The position numbers and the translations under genes were made by a program. A DNA stretch of 64,000 bases from the NCBI RefSeq assembly GCF_004123195.1, contig NZ_SDLI01000008.1, positions 165,304-229,303 of the forward strand, written 5' to 3'. Of this stretch, positions 1 through 7,545 are shown in pieces (positions within the stretch are counted from its first letter, which is position 1; the number at the start of each line of letters is the position of its first letter). The stretch is from Ammoniphilus sp. CFH 90114. GTDB lineage: Bacteria; Bacillota; Bacilli; Aneurinibacillales; RAOX-1. The notes under the pieces are model-generated. The model saw nothing but the letters and a program-made list of their open reading frames with translations. It was not told the DNA's origin and searched no databases.

Positions 1-907
1 GCAATCCGTCTGCAATATTCGGGAAATCGGCCGGTCCTTGGAACCAAGCAGGCCATGCCGGCCAAGACGGATTGTCCTTCGATCCTGCACCGTAATCCAT
101 TTCAAAAGTCCAGCGCCCCATGCGCATCCATTTCAGGAATTCATCATCAAGGTTCAGCGTTAAGTCTGTTCCCAATGCAACCTGCTCCACACCCATAAAA
201 TCAACAGATCGAGCAACCAGTTCACAAAACTCCGTCATCGTCGTAGCTGCACCGTTAATGAGGAAGGGATATACACACAGTCCAAGCATCCCCCTATTGT
301 CTTTCAAGGCATGAAGTACTTCCCTCGATTTATTGCGTCTAGATGGATAAATCCAATCGGGATTCGCATGCGTGATAGAGACTGGGCGACGCGATGCTTC
401 AATGGCATCCAGTGTTGTTTGGTCACCGCAATGCGATAAGTCGATGAGCATGCCGACTCGGTTCATTTCTGCAACTACGTTCTTTCCGAAGCGGGAAAGA
501 CCCGTATCCGTTTTTTCGTAACAACTGCTGCCAATCAGATTCTGATTGTTATAGGTCAACTGCATAATTTTTAAGCCTAAGTTATTGAAAACCTCTATCA
601 AGGCAATATCATCGTCAATAGGAGAAGCATTTTGTGTGCCTAGAACAACGCCTACCTTGCCCTCCGCTTTGGCCTTTAGGATATCTTCGCCTGTCCTGAC
701 CGGGATGATCAGATCTGCGTTTTCTTCAAAAAAACGATACCAGCGCCCGATCTTCCCCAGCGTTTCTCTCGCATTTTCCCAGAGCCCAACGCAAGCATGG
801 ATACAAGTGACTTCTCCCTTATGAAGCTCCAGCAAAAGATTTCGATCCCAATTACACAGTTCCAAACCATCAATGATAATCATGTCTTTTTTTGCCAAGC
901 TGTTCAT
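1..907 (-). CDS. Membrane dipeptidase (peptidase M19) family, 3' end cut by window edge
   Basis: The reading frame opens at an ATG at 905-907 and runs off the left edge, giving about 302 residues with no stop. It resembles the M19 (renal dipeptidase-like) amidohydrolases, which cleave dipeptides and related amides with a two-metal centre. Recognisable pieces are the 'GTQNASPI' strand, 'LTYNNQNLIGSSCYE', 'DLSHCGDQTT' and 'ITHANP', which carry the expected Glu/His region. The N-terminal His-x-Asp ligand pair of classical members is not visible: the protein starts '..MIIIDGLELCNWDRN', as I recall for a distinct bacterial M19 subgroup. The start codon overlaps the stop of the upstream gene by ATGA, so the two are translationally coupled. 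Substrate unknown. Confidence 0.8.
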   Translation of the reverse strand, partial: MNSLAKKDMIIIDGLELCNWDRNLLLELHKGEVTCIHACVGLWENARETLGKIGRWYRFFEENADLIIPVRTGEDILKAKAEGKVGVVLGTQNASPIDDDIALIEVFNNLGLKIMQLTYNNQNLIGSSCYEKTDTGLSRFGKNVVAEMNRVGMLIDLSHCGDQTTLDAIEASRRPVSITHANPDWIYPSRRNKSREVLHALKDNRGMLGLCVYPFLINGAATTMTEFCELVARSVDFMGVEQVALGTDLTLNLDDEFLKWMRMGRWTFEMDYGAGSKDNPSWPAWPAWFQGPADFPNIADGL

Positions 908-2592
908 TGTATAACCTCCAGTCGAGGAATGGCTGGAAAAATCCAATCGTCCTCAAATTCTTCTCCGATGTCTTCTACTAACGGCGCTCCTTGAAACAAA
1001 GTCACTCTTACCCAGCGATTGGACTGCGGATCGAACCGCTCTGCCCCAAACATGGCCAATTTAAATCGCAATAAGTGAATCGGCAATAACCCTTTAGCGA
1101 GCAGGTTCCCATGAATTTCGGCATAAGGCTCATCCTTAAGCGACTGAATACGGCGAATGATCGCCTTATGCTGCGGATGACGGAGCACGAACTTCGCGAC
1201 CACCTCCGAGTCGGTTGCCTCTCCCAATGTCTCGTTGAGATGTTGTACCTGCAGGGCGATGCCCATGGGCATTTCATGATCTTCTCCCGGATCAACCCCT
1301 CTTTCTCCCATGCGGGGCTCTTCCTTTTCCGCTGAGCGGTACCAAAAGTACTTTCGCTCATCTTTGTCCGAGAAGTCATAGCGGAGAGCCCAAGCATACT
1401 TTTCACGGACAATGGCTCTCAATTCCTTGATTCTCATCTGAGGGATGAGATCATAGTCTTCTTTCACGGTGGTTTGATCCTCAAGATCTAAAATCAGCTG
1501 AGGATATAACTCCATGATTAAGGCATTCAATAATTCCTGGGTTTCTACCCCAAATGATTCTTTAGCGATTTCAGATAGTTCACTCCAAGGAAGCTCGCCT
1601 TTTTCGATGAACTTTTCCGCAAGCTGTTTAACTTGCTTAAGCTCGTCTGCCAGCACTTCCGGTTTGGTGAAAGCTTGAAGATGAACCAAAGGCGACTCCA
1701 AAAAGTAGGAAATACAACGTTCGATGTGTCCTAATAGCTTATTGCCCTCTGCTTGGGATGCCTTCACGCCCATGACGCGGGCCATGGCTGTTTCTCTCAT
1801 GTGAATCCAAGCATGAATCAACTTCGGATGAGAGATTAAGTAGGGCACCATGCCAAGTCCGGTGGCATTTCCGATTCCCAGGAATCGCTTCAAATCGGGA
1901 TGAAGCTGAGCGGCTTGCGGATTCTGCGCCTTGGCGATATGATCCAGCATTTCAAAGCTGAATTGGCGTATCATCCAAACGGCAAACATTTGCGCTCGGA
2001 ACGCTCCATAGAAGGGATGATCCGGCTTCAATTTTTCATATGGGGCGATTCCGAATTTTCCATTCCCGTAAACCGCTGTGGTACGAAGCAGATAGCCAGC
2101 CTCAGCCAAAAATCGGGAGTCCGGCTGTTGGCCTTGTACTAATGATTGGATGATAGATTCAAATACTCGCGTACTGCGATTCGCCCTCGACCAGACAAGG
2201 TCCATCGCATCTCCGCGGCCAGCTTCCTGATAAGGAAGTCCTTGGCGGAGCCGCTCTTTCTTCTCTTCTGTCAACGGGCCTTCACATAAAGCAAACGTTA
2301 CGTCCCATCTTTCCGCAATCACTCGGTCGCTTCTCTCCTGATCAGACAATTGATGGGAGAAGACAACAAAGTAATAAGTTTCGTTTCCCGTCTCAATCGA
2401 ATAGCAAGCTTCACCATATCCCTGTTCATCCAATTCAAATTGAATACGCTTAATTTCCCATTTTTGATTCATGACTTTTCGAAGCATGCTTCGGCTAAAG
2501 CTGAGGCTTGTCATTCTGGATGCCCCTAATCGTTCTGGAGTCATAACCTCATCAGCTGATCTCAATAGCTCCTCATGAAAAGTGGTCATCAT
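904..2592 (-). CDS. Conserved hypothetical protein coupled to M19 dipeptidase
   Basis: A 562-residue soluble protein that I do not recognise. No signal peptide or membrane segment is apparent. It is acidic and helix-rich in the middle, with a striking segment around residues 235-275 ('LGIGNATGLGMVPYLISHP', then 'HAWIHMRETAMARVMG') that looks like a conserved core. Two ATG codons (2592, 2589) follow an AAAGGG ribosome site; the longer frame begins with a GTG at 2598 that sits too close to that site. The stop overlaps the start of the dipeptidase gene by 4 bases, implying one transcript and a linked function, perhaps catabolism of a peptide- or amide-like compound. Function not assignable from sequence. 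Confidence 0.7.
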   Translation of the reverse strand: MMTTFHEELLRSADEVMTPERLGASRMTSLSFSRSMLRKVMNQKWEIKRIQFELDEQGYGEACYSIETGNETYYFVVFSHQLSDQERSDRVIAERWDVTFALCEGPLTEEKKERLRQGLPYQEAGRGDAMDLVWSRANRSTRVFESIIQSLVQGQQPDSRFLAEAGYLLRTTAVYGNGKFGIAPYEKLKPDHPFYGAFRAQMFAVWMIRQFSFEMLDHIAKAQNPQAAQLHPDLKRFLGIGNATGLGMVPYLISHPKLIHAWIHMRETAMARVMGVKASQAEGNKLLGHIERCISYFLESPLVHLQAFTKPEVLADELKQVKQLAEKFIEKGELPWSELSEIAKESFGVETQELLNALIMELYPQLILDLEDQTTVKEDYDLIPQMRIKELRAIVREKYAWALRYDFSDKDERKYFWYRSAEKEEPRMGERGVDPGEDHEMPMGIALQVQHLNETLGEATDSEVVAKFVLRHPQHKAIIRRIQSLKDEPYAEIHGNLLAKGLLPIHLLRFKLAMFGAERFDPQSNRWVRVTLFQGAPLVEDIGEEFEDDWIFPAIPRLEVIQ

Positions 2593-2969
2593 GATCACCC
2601 TTTCAAATTTCGATTATCGGAATTCATTTTCGTTTTTTGTATATTTGCGTATATTTTAATTGCATCGATTGTTTTCGTCAACTACTTTTTTCAGAAAAAT
2701 ACAACAAGATTTCTCCTTATAAGGAAGACAAATTACGACTATGCACAAAAAGATTTGTAACCTACTCTCTCTAAAAGGCTAAAACACGATTTTGAAATTG
2801 TTATTCTGCATTCCTGCCGTTTCTGCAGGATGTTTCACCAATAAAAAAACTCCTTCCATGCAGGACAGCCAAAGAAGAAGCTAAAGTTTAAACTTAATAA
2901 ATAGCTTTCAATAAAGCACTATCAAAAATTTACAGCTTGACTAGACACTTAATGTAGATTAAGTGCCTA
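2593..2969. other. AT-rich intergenic stretch without a gene
   Basis: No convincing coding frame. It would contain the promoter of the two-gene dipeptidase operon, but no box pair stands out. A small hairpin (TCCTGC, 7-base loop, GCAGGA) lies near 2815-2833. The right part leads into transposase debris. Confidence 0.5.
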
Positions 2970-3406
2970 GTGATGACCAATGATAAGAATCTATCGAATT
3001 GGGAGCACAATTGGCTATCGCCTATTTATGCACAATTGAAGGGTTTCATGCTGGCAAAGTCGATTATCCATGTCGATGAAACTCCTGGACAGATTATTAA
3101 CCGATCCATAGTAAATCAGATCAATCTAACGCCTATAATTGGGTGTATCAAAGTGTGCCCTTCTAAGGTTCGACCATTGTCCTATTAAAAAACTGGCTCC
3201 ATTCTGTTAGTGAAGACGGTGCAACAGCCAACGCGATCTGTTTAACCATCGCAGAAACAGTCAAAGCAAATGGAGTAGATTTCTATCGTTACCTTGTAAA
3301 AATACTAGGGAAGGATCTACCCAATCTGGATATCCATCGAAACTCAGAAATTTTAAATCAATACATGCCTTGGTCAAAAAATATCCAAGAAACGTGTGGA
3401 AAGTAA
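2970..3406 (+). pseudogene. IS66-family transposase remnant
   Basis: Two collinear fragments of an IS66 TnpC-type transposase. The first (2970-3188) reads 'NLSNWEHNWLSPIYAQLKG' and then 'IIHVDETPGQIIN', matching the IS66 catalytic core around the first Asp. After a stop and a deletion, a second frame (about 3191-3406) reads 'NWLHSVSEDGATANAICLTI', 'AETVKANGVDFYRYL' and 'EILNQYMPWSKNI'. This is the typical IS66 C-terminus (GA.ASA...ETAK.NG.....YL, LPW). Most of the catalytic domain is missing, so it cannot be active. No terminal repeats were found. Confidence 0.75.
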
Positions 3407-3684
3407 AATAGCCGTATATCCGTTGAAAAAATTAATGATATACGGCTATTTGCCATGCTTACCAAAAGGTATGCTTAATTATATAGTTCGGGGTTACGAC
3501 TCATTTATTAATACGACGAATCTAATATTTAGCATAAAGAACAAAAGATGGTTCTTCTTTACATAAGAGAATCGTCTTTTTGGACTCCAAATATATATAT
3601 GTGTATATAAAAATACAAATAGCAAAAATTTTACTTTAGAACTGAAGAACTACATATTAACCCTGAACAAGGAGTAGCTTTCCC

Positions 3685-3900
3685 TTACCCCTTAAACCGC
3701 TGTGCAATCCTTGAAAGTTTACTAGACTGCTCGGAACGGCTTTCCGCTTCATCCGCAAGCAACGTAACTTACATCGGAATGTTCTTCCATCGAAGCAGCG
3801 GCGATAGTGACCGATTCTGTGAATTGCTCGGCGATATATATGATGCCACTAATAATACCATGAAGTTCGTCACTGTCTTGCAACAAAACAGTAGCATTGA
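3685..3900 (-). pseudogene. C-terminal remnant of a methyl-accepting chemotaxis protein
   Basis: On the minus strand the sequence translates, with one frame change near 3745-3765, to the end of a chemoreceptor signalling domain. First comes 'DELHGIISGIIYIAEQFTES' and 'VTIAAASMEEHSDV', then 'ADEAESRSEQSSKLSRIAQR', ending 'FKG' and a stop. The same layout (helix, 'AAA..EE.', 'A..L......L......F') ends many Bacillales Tlp/Mcp proteins. No ligand domain or membrane segments remain. Together with the adjacent IS66 debris it marks a decayed segment. The assignment rests on pattern recognition of about 65 residues. Confidence 0.5.
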
Positions 3901-3934
3901 GCAGGACTTGATAATTAGCATGTAATTGAATGAC

Positions 3935-4111
3935 TTAATACCTAGAAATAGTTACTAGTGTTTTCTGATAAGCCACAATTATTTTATCTAACTCCTGACT
4001 CGCTGTTAGTACATCATGACTAGATATTCCCTTTTTAACAACAAGTTTATTTAGATGCTCCTTTTCCTTTTCAATCTTTCTCAAAAGATATACCAGTTTA
4101 TATAGTATCAT
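3935..4111 (-). CDS. Spo0E-like aspartyl-phosphate phosphatase
   Basis: A 58-residue protein of the Spo0E family, which dephosphorylates Spo0A~P and delays sporulation. The family signature S-x-x-L-D-x-x-I is present as 'SQELDKIIVAYQK', preceded by a helix 'LLRKIEKEKEHLNKLV' and the linker 'KKGISSHDVLTA'. The usual two-helix hairpin length (50-85 residues) fits. The longest frame begins at 4117, but the AGGAG site is only about two bases from that ATG. The ATG at 4111 has a proper spacing of about 7 and is preferred. It stands alone downstream of amiS with its own space. Confidence 0.8.
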   Translation of the reverse strand: MILYKLVYLLRKIEKEKEHLNKLVVKKGISSHDVLTASQELDKIIVAYQKTLVTISRY

Positions 4112-4416
4112 TGTCATTCTCCTAAGAGGGATTCTTTATACTTAGGAAAGCTTGTCTCCTTTTACTCAAGCTATTTATTTCAAATATCATAACAACATTT
4201 AAAGGCCTAAATTATCATCCATTTCTTCACTACGGTATTCTTAACTCAATCAATAATTTTCATCAAGAAAGATATATGGGCGATATATTCTTATACCTTT
4301 ACAAAGCCAAGACCGGTCTAGATAAACTTTAATAAAGCTCTTAAGTCTTGGCGTTGTGCAATCTCCCCACAGTCCAACCTTTTTTCTCTAGGCAATACGT
4401 ACTTTCAATCATTTTT
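4112..4416. other. Intergenic region between amiS and the spo0E-like gene
   Basis: No gene. An 8-base inverted repeat (GCCAAGAC / GTCTTGGC, near 4304-4350, loop of about 30) lies downstream of amiS. It could act as a weak end-of-transcript structure but lacks a clear T-run. Otherwise AT-rich. Confidence 0.4.
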
Positions 4417-5040
4417 TTATATTACTGTACCGTGACTACTCCCTTTATTTTGGTTTCTTTTTCTCGTAATGTTAAATATTGTTGCAAAAACGAATATACA
4501 GATTAGTGAAATTATATAGACTTGTATAGTTCCTATTGTTTCCCACTTATTAATGAGGGTCAAGAAAGCTGGAATGGTAGCAGTTACCCAAGCTTGGATT
4601 AGGGTAACCCATCCAGTAAATATAGAAATCTCTTTTTTCAAAGCAAGGAGAAGGAAAAATAAGGTCCAAAGGAAGGCCCACATGAACCAAATAACCCCAA
4701 ACTTAAGATCATTAAATTCAACAATACTCATGATTCCATAGCCTACGGCTAATATGGCAACCCATAAAGAATACCATCCAACACCAGAACCATCATATCC
4801 TTTCAAATTTGTAATTCCTACATATAAGTAAGTGAGACCAAACAAGAAGATACCGGAGGCATTAAATATCGCCCACAAGTCACCATTCGCTGTAAATATT
4901 AAGTAAAAAGGGGTAATGACTTGTAAGGTACCTATGAAGAGATTAAAAACACCTGCACTTTTCCCATCTACTTTTCCAAGTAACATTAGGCTATTTACAA
5001 AGAGAACTGCTCCAACATACATAAGTCCAACCGTTCCCAT
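4417..5040 (-). CDS. amiS: AmiS/UreI family amide or urea channel
   Basis: A 207-residue, very hydrophobic protein with about six or seven membrane segments, beginning 'MGTVGLMYVGAVLFVNSLML' and containing 'VGWYSLWVAILAVGYG' and 'WFMWAFLWTLFFLLLA'. These are hallmarks of the AmiS/UreI family of small-solute channels, which pass urea or short-chain amides. It is the last gene of the amidase operon, about 16 bases after amiB, with a GGGAAGG site upstream. By analogy with the Pseudomonas amiEBCRS locus it should bring acetamide or propionamide to the cytoplasmic amidase. It is slightly longer than Pseudomonas AmiS, with a polar C-terminal tail. Confidence 0.88.
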   Translation of the reverse strand: MGTVGLMYVGAVLFVNSLMLLGKVDGKSAGVFNLFIGTLQVITPFYLIFTANGDLWAIFNASGIFLFGLTYLYVGITNLKGYDGSGVGWYSLWVAILAVGYGIMSIVEFNDLKFGVIWFMWAFLWTLFFLLLALKKEISIFTGWVTLIQAWVTATIPAFLTLINKWETIGTIQVYIISLICIFVFATIFNITRKRNQNKGSSHGTVI

Positions 5041-5056
5041 CCCTTTTCATCCTTCC

Positions 5057-6151
5057 CTATAATATCTCTTCCTTCCATGCTAATGCATCACCGGAGTTGC
5101 TTACTATATATTGTATGGCTTGATCTTGTTGTAATCGATTACTTAAATGGGCAGCCAAAGGAACCTCTACGTACTTTCGGATCGTCCTTCTTAAATTCCT
5201 GGCTCCATATTTCCTATCAAAGCCTTTTTTTAACAAAAATTCCTTGGCACTTTCATCTAGTTTAATCATACATTGATATTTTGTAATTCTTCGATTGAGC
5301 GATGCCATAAAGGTATCCAGTATGGGATTGAGCCCCTCCTTCTCCAACCAGTTAAAGACGAAGATATCATCGAACCGATTAATAAACTCTGGGGTAAACC
5401 GTTTTTCAAGCTTAGATTGAACGATTCCCTGTAACAGATTCTCTTTCCCCCAGTATTTCGGATGTAGCGGGTACATCAAACGCTTCCATTTCCCTTTTAA
5501 AGTATCATGGGCAAACTCCATGATTTCCTCCGCTCCTAGGTTGCTTGTCATAAAGATCATAGAGTTCCTAAAATTAATCTTCTTCTCCCCTGTGGGTATA
5601 ACCATGACCCCGTTATCCATCACATTTAACAGGGATTGTAAGACTTGGTCATTCGCTTTCTCCATTTCATCAAACAGAACAATTCCCGGCTTGCTGTAGG
5701 TCCCCTCAATGAGAGAAGGATCAAATAAAGAGGATCCCTCCTTACTACCAACATACCCTGGTGGAGCACCAGTTAATGCGGCAGCATAATGCTCTTGAGA
5801 TAAGGTGTTCATGTCGATTCGGCAGAAGGCTTCTGGCTGACCATGGATAGCTTCGGCTAAGGCTCGAATCATTTCCGTTTTTCCTACACCTGTAGGACCG
5901 AGAAACAAACCCACATAGAGCGGTCTAAACGGATCTGAGATATCGGACCAGATGATTTTCAGAGTCTCTTCCAAACGATCGATGATCTCATCCTGTCCAT
6001 AAATCCTAGCTCGCAGTTTCTCGACCACGTCTTCGGCTTTAAACCGAAAGCGAGTAACTAAATGTTTTCCTTCTATATCCACTTGAGATTCTGAATGGAG
6101 TACAATGGATTTTTGTTCCATACCCTTTAATTTATCTGTGATAAATGGCAT
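5057..6151 (-). CDS. amiB: AmiB-type AAA+ ATPase of the amidase operon (Clp-like)
   Basis: A 364-residue single-module AAA+ protein resembling the second ATPase domain of ClpA/ClpB. The Walker A motif is 'LGPTGVGKTEMIRA' (about residues 84-97), Walker B 'GIVLFDEMEKAN' (about 155-166), and sensor 1 'MTSNLGAEE'. A C-terminal small domain contains 'RKYGARNLRRTIRK' (sensor 2 Arg). It lacks the N-domain and the first AAA module of ClpB. Pseudomonas aeruginosa AmiB has the same size, family and operon position, and its role is still poorly defined (chaperone-like). The ATG at 6151 has GGAGG 7 bases upstream; the GTG at 6157 overlaps the ribosome site. Confidence 0.85.
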   Translation of the reverse strand: MPFITDKLKGMEQKSIVLHSESQVDIEGKHLVTRFRFKAEDVVEKLRARIYGQDEIIDRLEETLKIIWSDISDPFRPLYVGLFLGPTGVGKTEMIRALAEAIHGQPEAFCRIDMNTLSQEHYAAALTGAPPGYVGSKEGSSLFDPSLIEGTYSKPGIVLFDEMEKANDQVLQSLLNVMDNGVMVIPTGEKKINFRNSMIFMTSNLGAEEIMEFAHDTLKGKWKRLMYPLHPKYWGKENLLQGIVQSKLEKRFTPEFINRFDDIFVFNWLEKEGLNPILDTFMASLNRRITKYQCMIKLDESAKEFLLKKGFDRKYGARNLRRTIRKYVEVPLAAHLSNRLQQDQAIQYIVSNSGDALAWKEEIL

Positions 6152-6175
6152 AGCCACTCCTCCCTAAATAGAATA

Positions 6176-6196
6176 GGCCAGGCTCTATGCCTGGCC
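6176..6196 (-). promoter_or_regulatory. Intercistronic hairpin between amiE and amiB
   Basis: A perfect 8-bp stem (GGCCAGGC / GCCTGGCC) with a 5-base loop lies in the 58-bp gap between the amiE stop and the amiB start. There is no T-run in the minus-strand direction, so it is unlikely to terminate fully. Partial attenuation, or a 3' barrier that stabilises the amiE message, would raise amidase over AmiB/AmiS. The effect is inferred. Confidence 0.6.
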
Positions 6197-6209
6197 CGCA
6201 TTTAATCAA

Positions 6210-7259
6210 TTACTTTATACCGGCCACTTTTTCTAATCCTTCATGAGGGATGCCTTCCATTGGACATTCAGCTGTACCTACAGTAGTACGCGTAAACTTT
6301 TCTACATCTGTTCTTGCCTTCTCAGCATCTAGTACCCAGGTACGGTAGAATTCAAATGGACACTCCGCTAAGCCCCGATCACCCTCCCCAGAGTTAATTA
6401 AGCCCGTATATCCACGGTGGAGAAGCTTGAATAAGTGGTTCTGAGATTGAGAATTTTTGCGGAAATCACGGATCTGAGAAACGGAGAGTTCCGCATACTG
6501 AATACCATTCTGTTCTGTTCCGCATTCACCTAACGTACGTCCATCAAATCCAATGATGGACGAATGACCGAAGTAGGAATACACCCCGTCAAAGCCAGTT
6601 GCATTTGCAACAGCCACATAGGTATTATTGGTCCACGCCATTGTCTTGGACATCATAATTTGTTGCTCTTTTGAAGGATACATATAACCTTGACAACGCA
6701 CAATGAGTTCTGCTCCTTTCATTGCACAGTCACGCCAGATTTCCGGATAGTTACCGTCGTCACATATAATTAAACTTATCTTCAAGCCCTTTGGCCCTTC
6801 AGCTACATACGTAGTATCACCAGGATACCAACCCTCAATCGGACACCACGGGATAATTTTTCTATACTTTTGTACTATTTCACCTTTATTATTTATGAGT
6901 ACCAATGTGTTGTAAGGAGCCTTATTTGGATGATCCTCATGTTGCTCTCCTGTCAACGAGAAGACGCCCCACGTATTAGCCTTACGGCAAGCTTCTCCAA
7001 AGATTGCTGTTTCCTCTCCTGGAATAATAGAAGCGGTGTCATACATCTCTTGCTCGTCGTACATGATTCCGTGAGTACTGTACTCCGGAAAAATAACAAG
7101 ATCCATACCAGGTAAGCCCTGCTTCATCCCTACGATCATTTCTGCAATTTTATGGCAGTTCTCAATGACCCCCTCCCGTGTATGGAGGCGCGGCATTTTA
7201 TAATTCACCACCGCAACTCCTACCGTATCGTGACTGCTAGAAATGTCTCCGTGTCTCAT
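6210..7259 (-). CDS. amiE: Aliphatic amidase (acylamide amidohydrolase)
   Basis: A 349-residue nitrilase-superfamily enzyme that hydrolyses short aliphatic amides to the acid and ammonia in the cytoplasm. From the ATG at 7259 the N-terminus 'MRHGDISSS' and its numbering match Pseudomonas AmiE. The catalytic triad is Glu59 ('FPEYS'), Lys134 ('QKYRKIIPW') and Cys166 ('[10 protein letters not shown]'). The near identity to AmiE along the chain, including '[11 protein letters not shown]' and 'RCQGYMYP', favours amidase over formamidase AmiF. The frame extends to 7265, but the AAGGGG site is then too close; it is well spaced for 7259. First gene of amiE-amiB-amiS, preceded by a sigma-54 promoter. 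Confidence 0.95.
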   Translation of the reverse strand: MRHGDISSSHDTVGVAVVNYKMPRLHTREGVIENCHKIAEMIVGMKQGLPGMDLVIFPEYSTHGIMYDEQEMYDTASIIPGEETAIFGEACRKANTWGVFSLTGEQHEDHPNKAPYNTLVLINNKGEIVQKYRKIIPWCPIEGWYPGDTTYVAEGPKGLKISLIICDDGNYPEIWRDCAMKGAELIVRCQGYMYPSKEQQIMMSKTMAWTNNTYVAVANATGFDGVYSYFGHSSIIGFDGRTLGECGTEQNGIQYAELSVSQIRDFRKNSQSQNHLFKLLHRGYTGLINSGEGDRGLAECPFEFYRTWVLDAEKARTDVEKFTRTTVGTAECPMEGIPHEGLEKVAGIK

Positions 7260-7340
7260 CCTCATACCCCTTTCGCATCGGTTATTTAGTTGGATCGCCC
7301 TGGACCCTTATGGATCTCTTGGTTGATCTGCTATCTTACA

Positions 7341-7357
7341 TTGCAAAAGGCGTGCCA
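7341..7357 (-). promoter_or_regulatory. Sigma-54 (-24/-12) promoter of the amiEBS operon
   Basis: Read on the minus strand the site is TGGCACGCCTTTTGCAA, an essentially perfect match to the sigma-54 consensus TGGCAC-N5-TTGC. The invariant GG (7356-7355) and GC (7344-7343) are separated by the required 10 bases. The predicted start is near 7331, leaving a leader of about 70 nt before amiE. The divergent neighbour encodes a sigma-54 activator, so this is its likely target. It would be silent without that activator and ATP hydrolysis. Confidence 0.9.
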
Positions 7358-7457
7358 ATTATAAAAACGCTTTATATTCCATAAATGAATAAAAGAGTAA
7401 TAAATGGTTATGTATCGAAATAATACAAATTATGTTTAAAAAATTCTAAAAATATTG

Positions 7458-7474
7458 TATTATATTGTATAATA
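7458..7474. promoter_or_regulatory. Candidate upstream activator palindrome
   Basis: A perfect inverted repeat TATTATA-TTG-TATAATA centred near 7466, about 120 bp upstream of the -12 element. That is the usual distance for an enhancer bound by a sigma-54 activator. The region is AT-rich, so chance is a real alternative, and the repeat could also be part of the regulator's own promoter. Confidence 0.3.
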
Positions 7475-7545
7475 TCAAAGAAACATGTAAACTGTACCAT
7501 TTGTATACACTGTCTTATATTTAAACAGGAAGGAAGAAGACGTTG

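Noticed and set aside
2575..2760. Plus-strand 61-codon frame with a hydrophobic stretch
   Set aside because: No ribosome site, overlaps the promoter side of the minus-strand operon, and AT-rich Phe/Ile content is expected by chance.
7450..7475. TTGTAT...TATAAT as a sigma-A promoter for the amide regulator
   Set aside because: The spacer is only 7 bases, far from the required 16-18.
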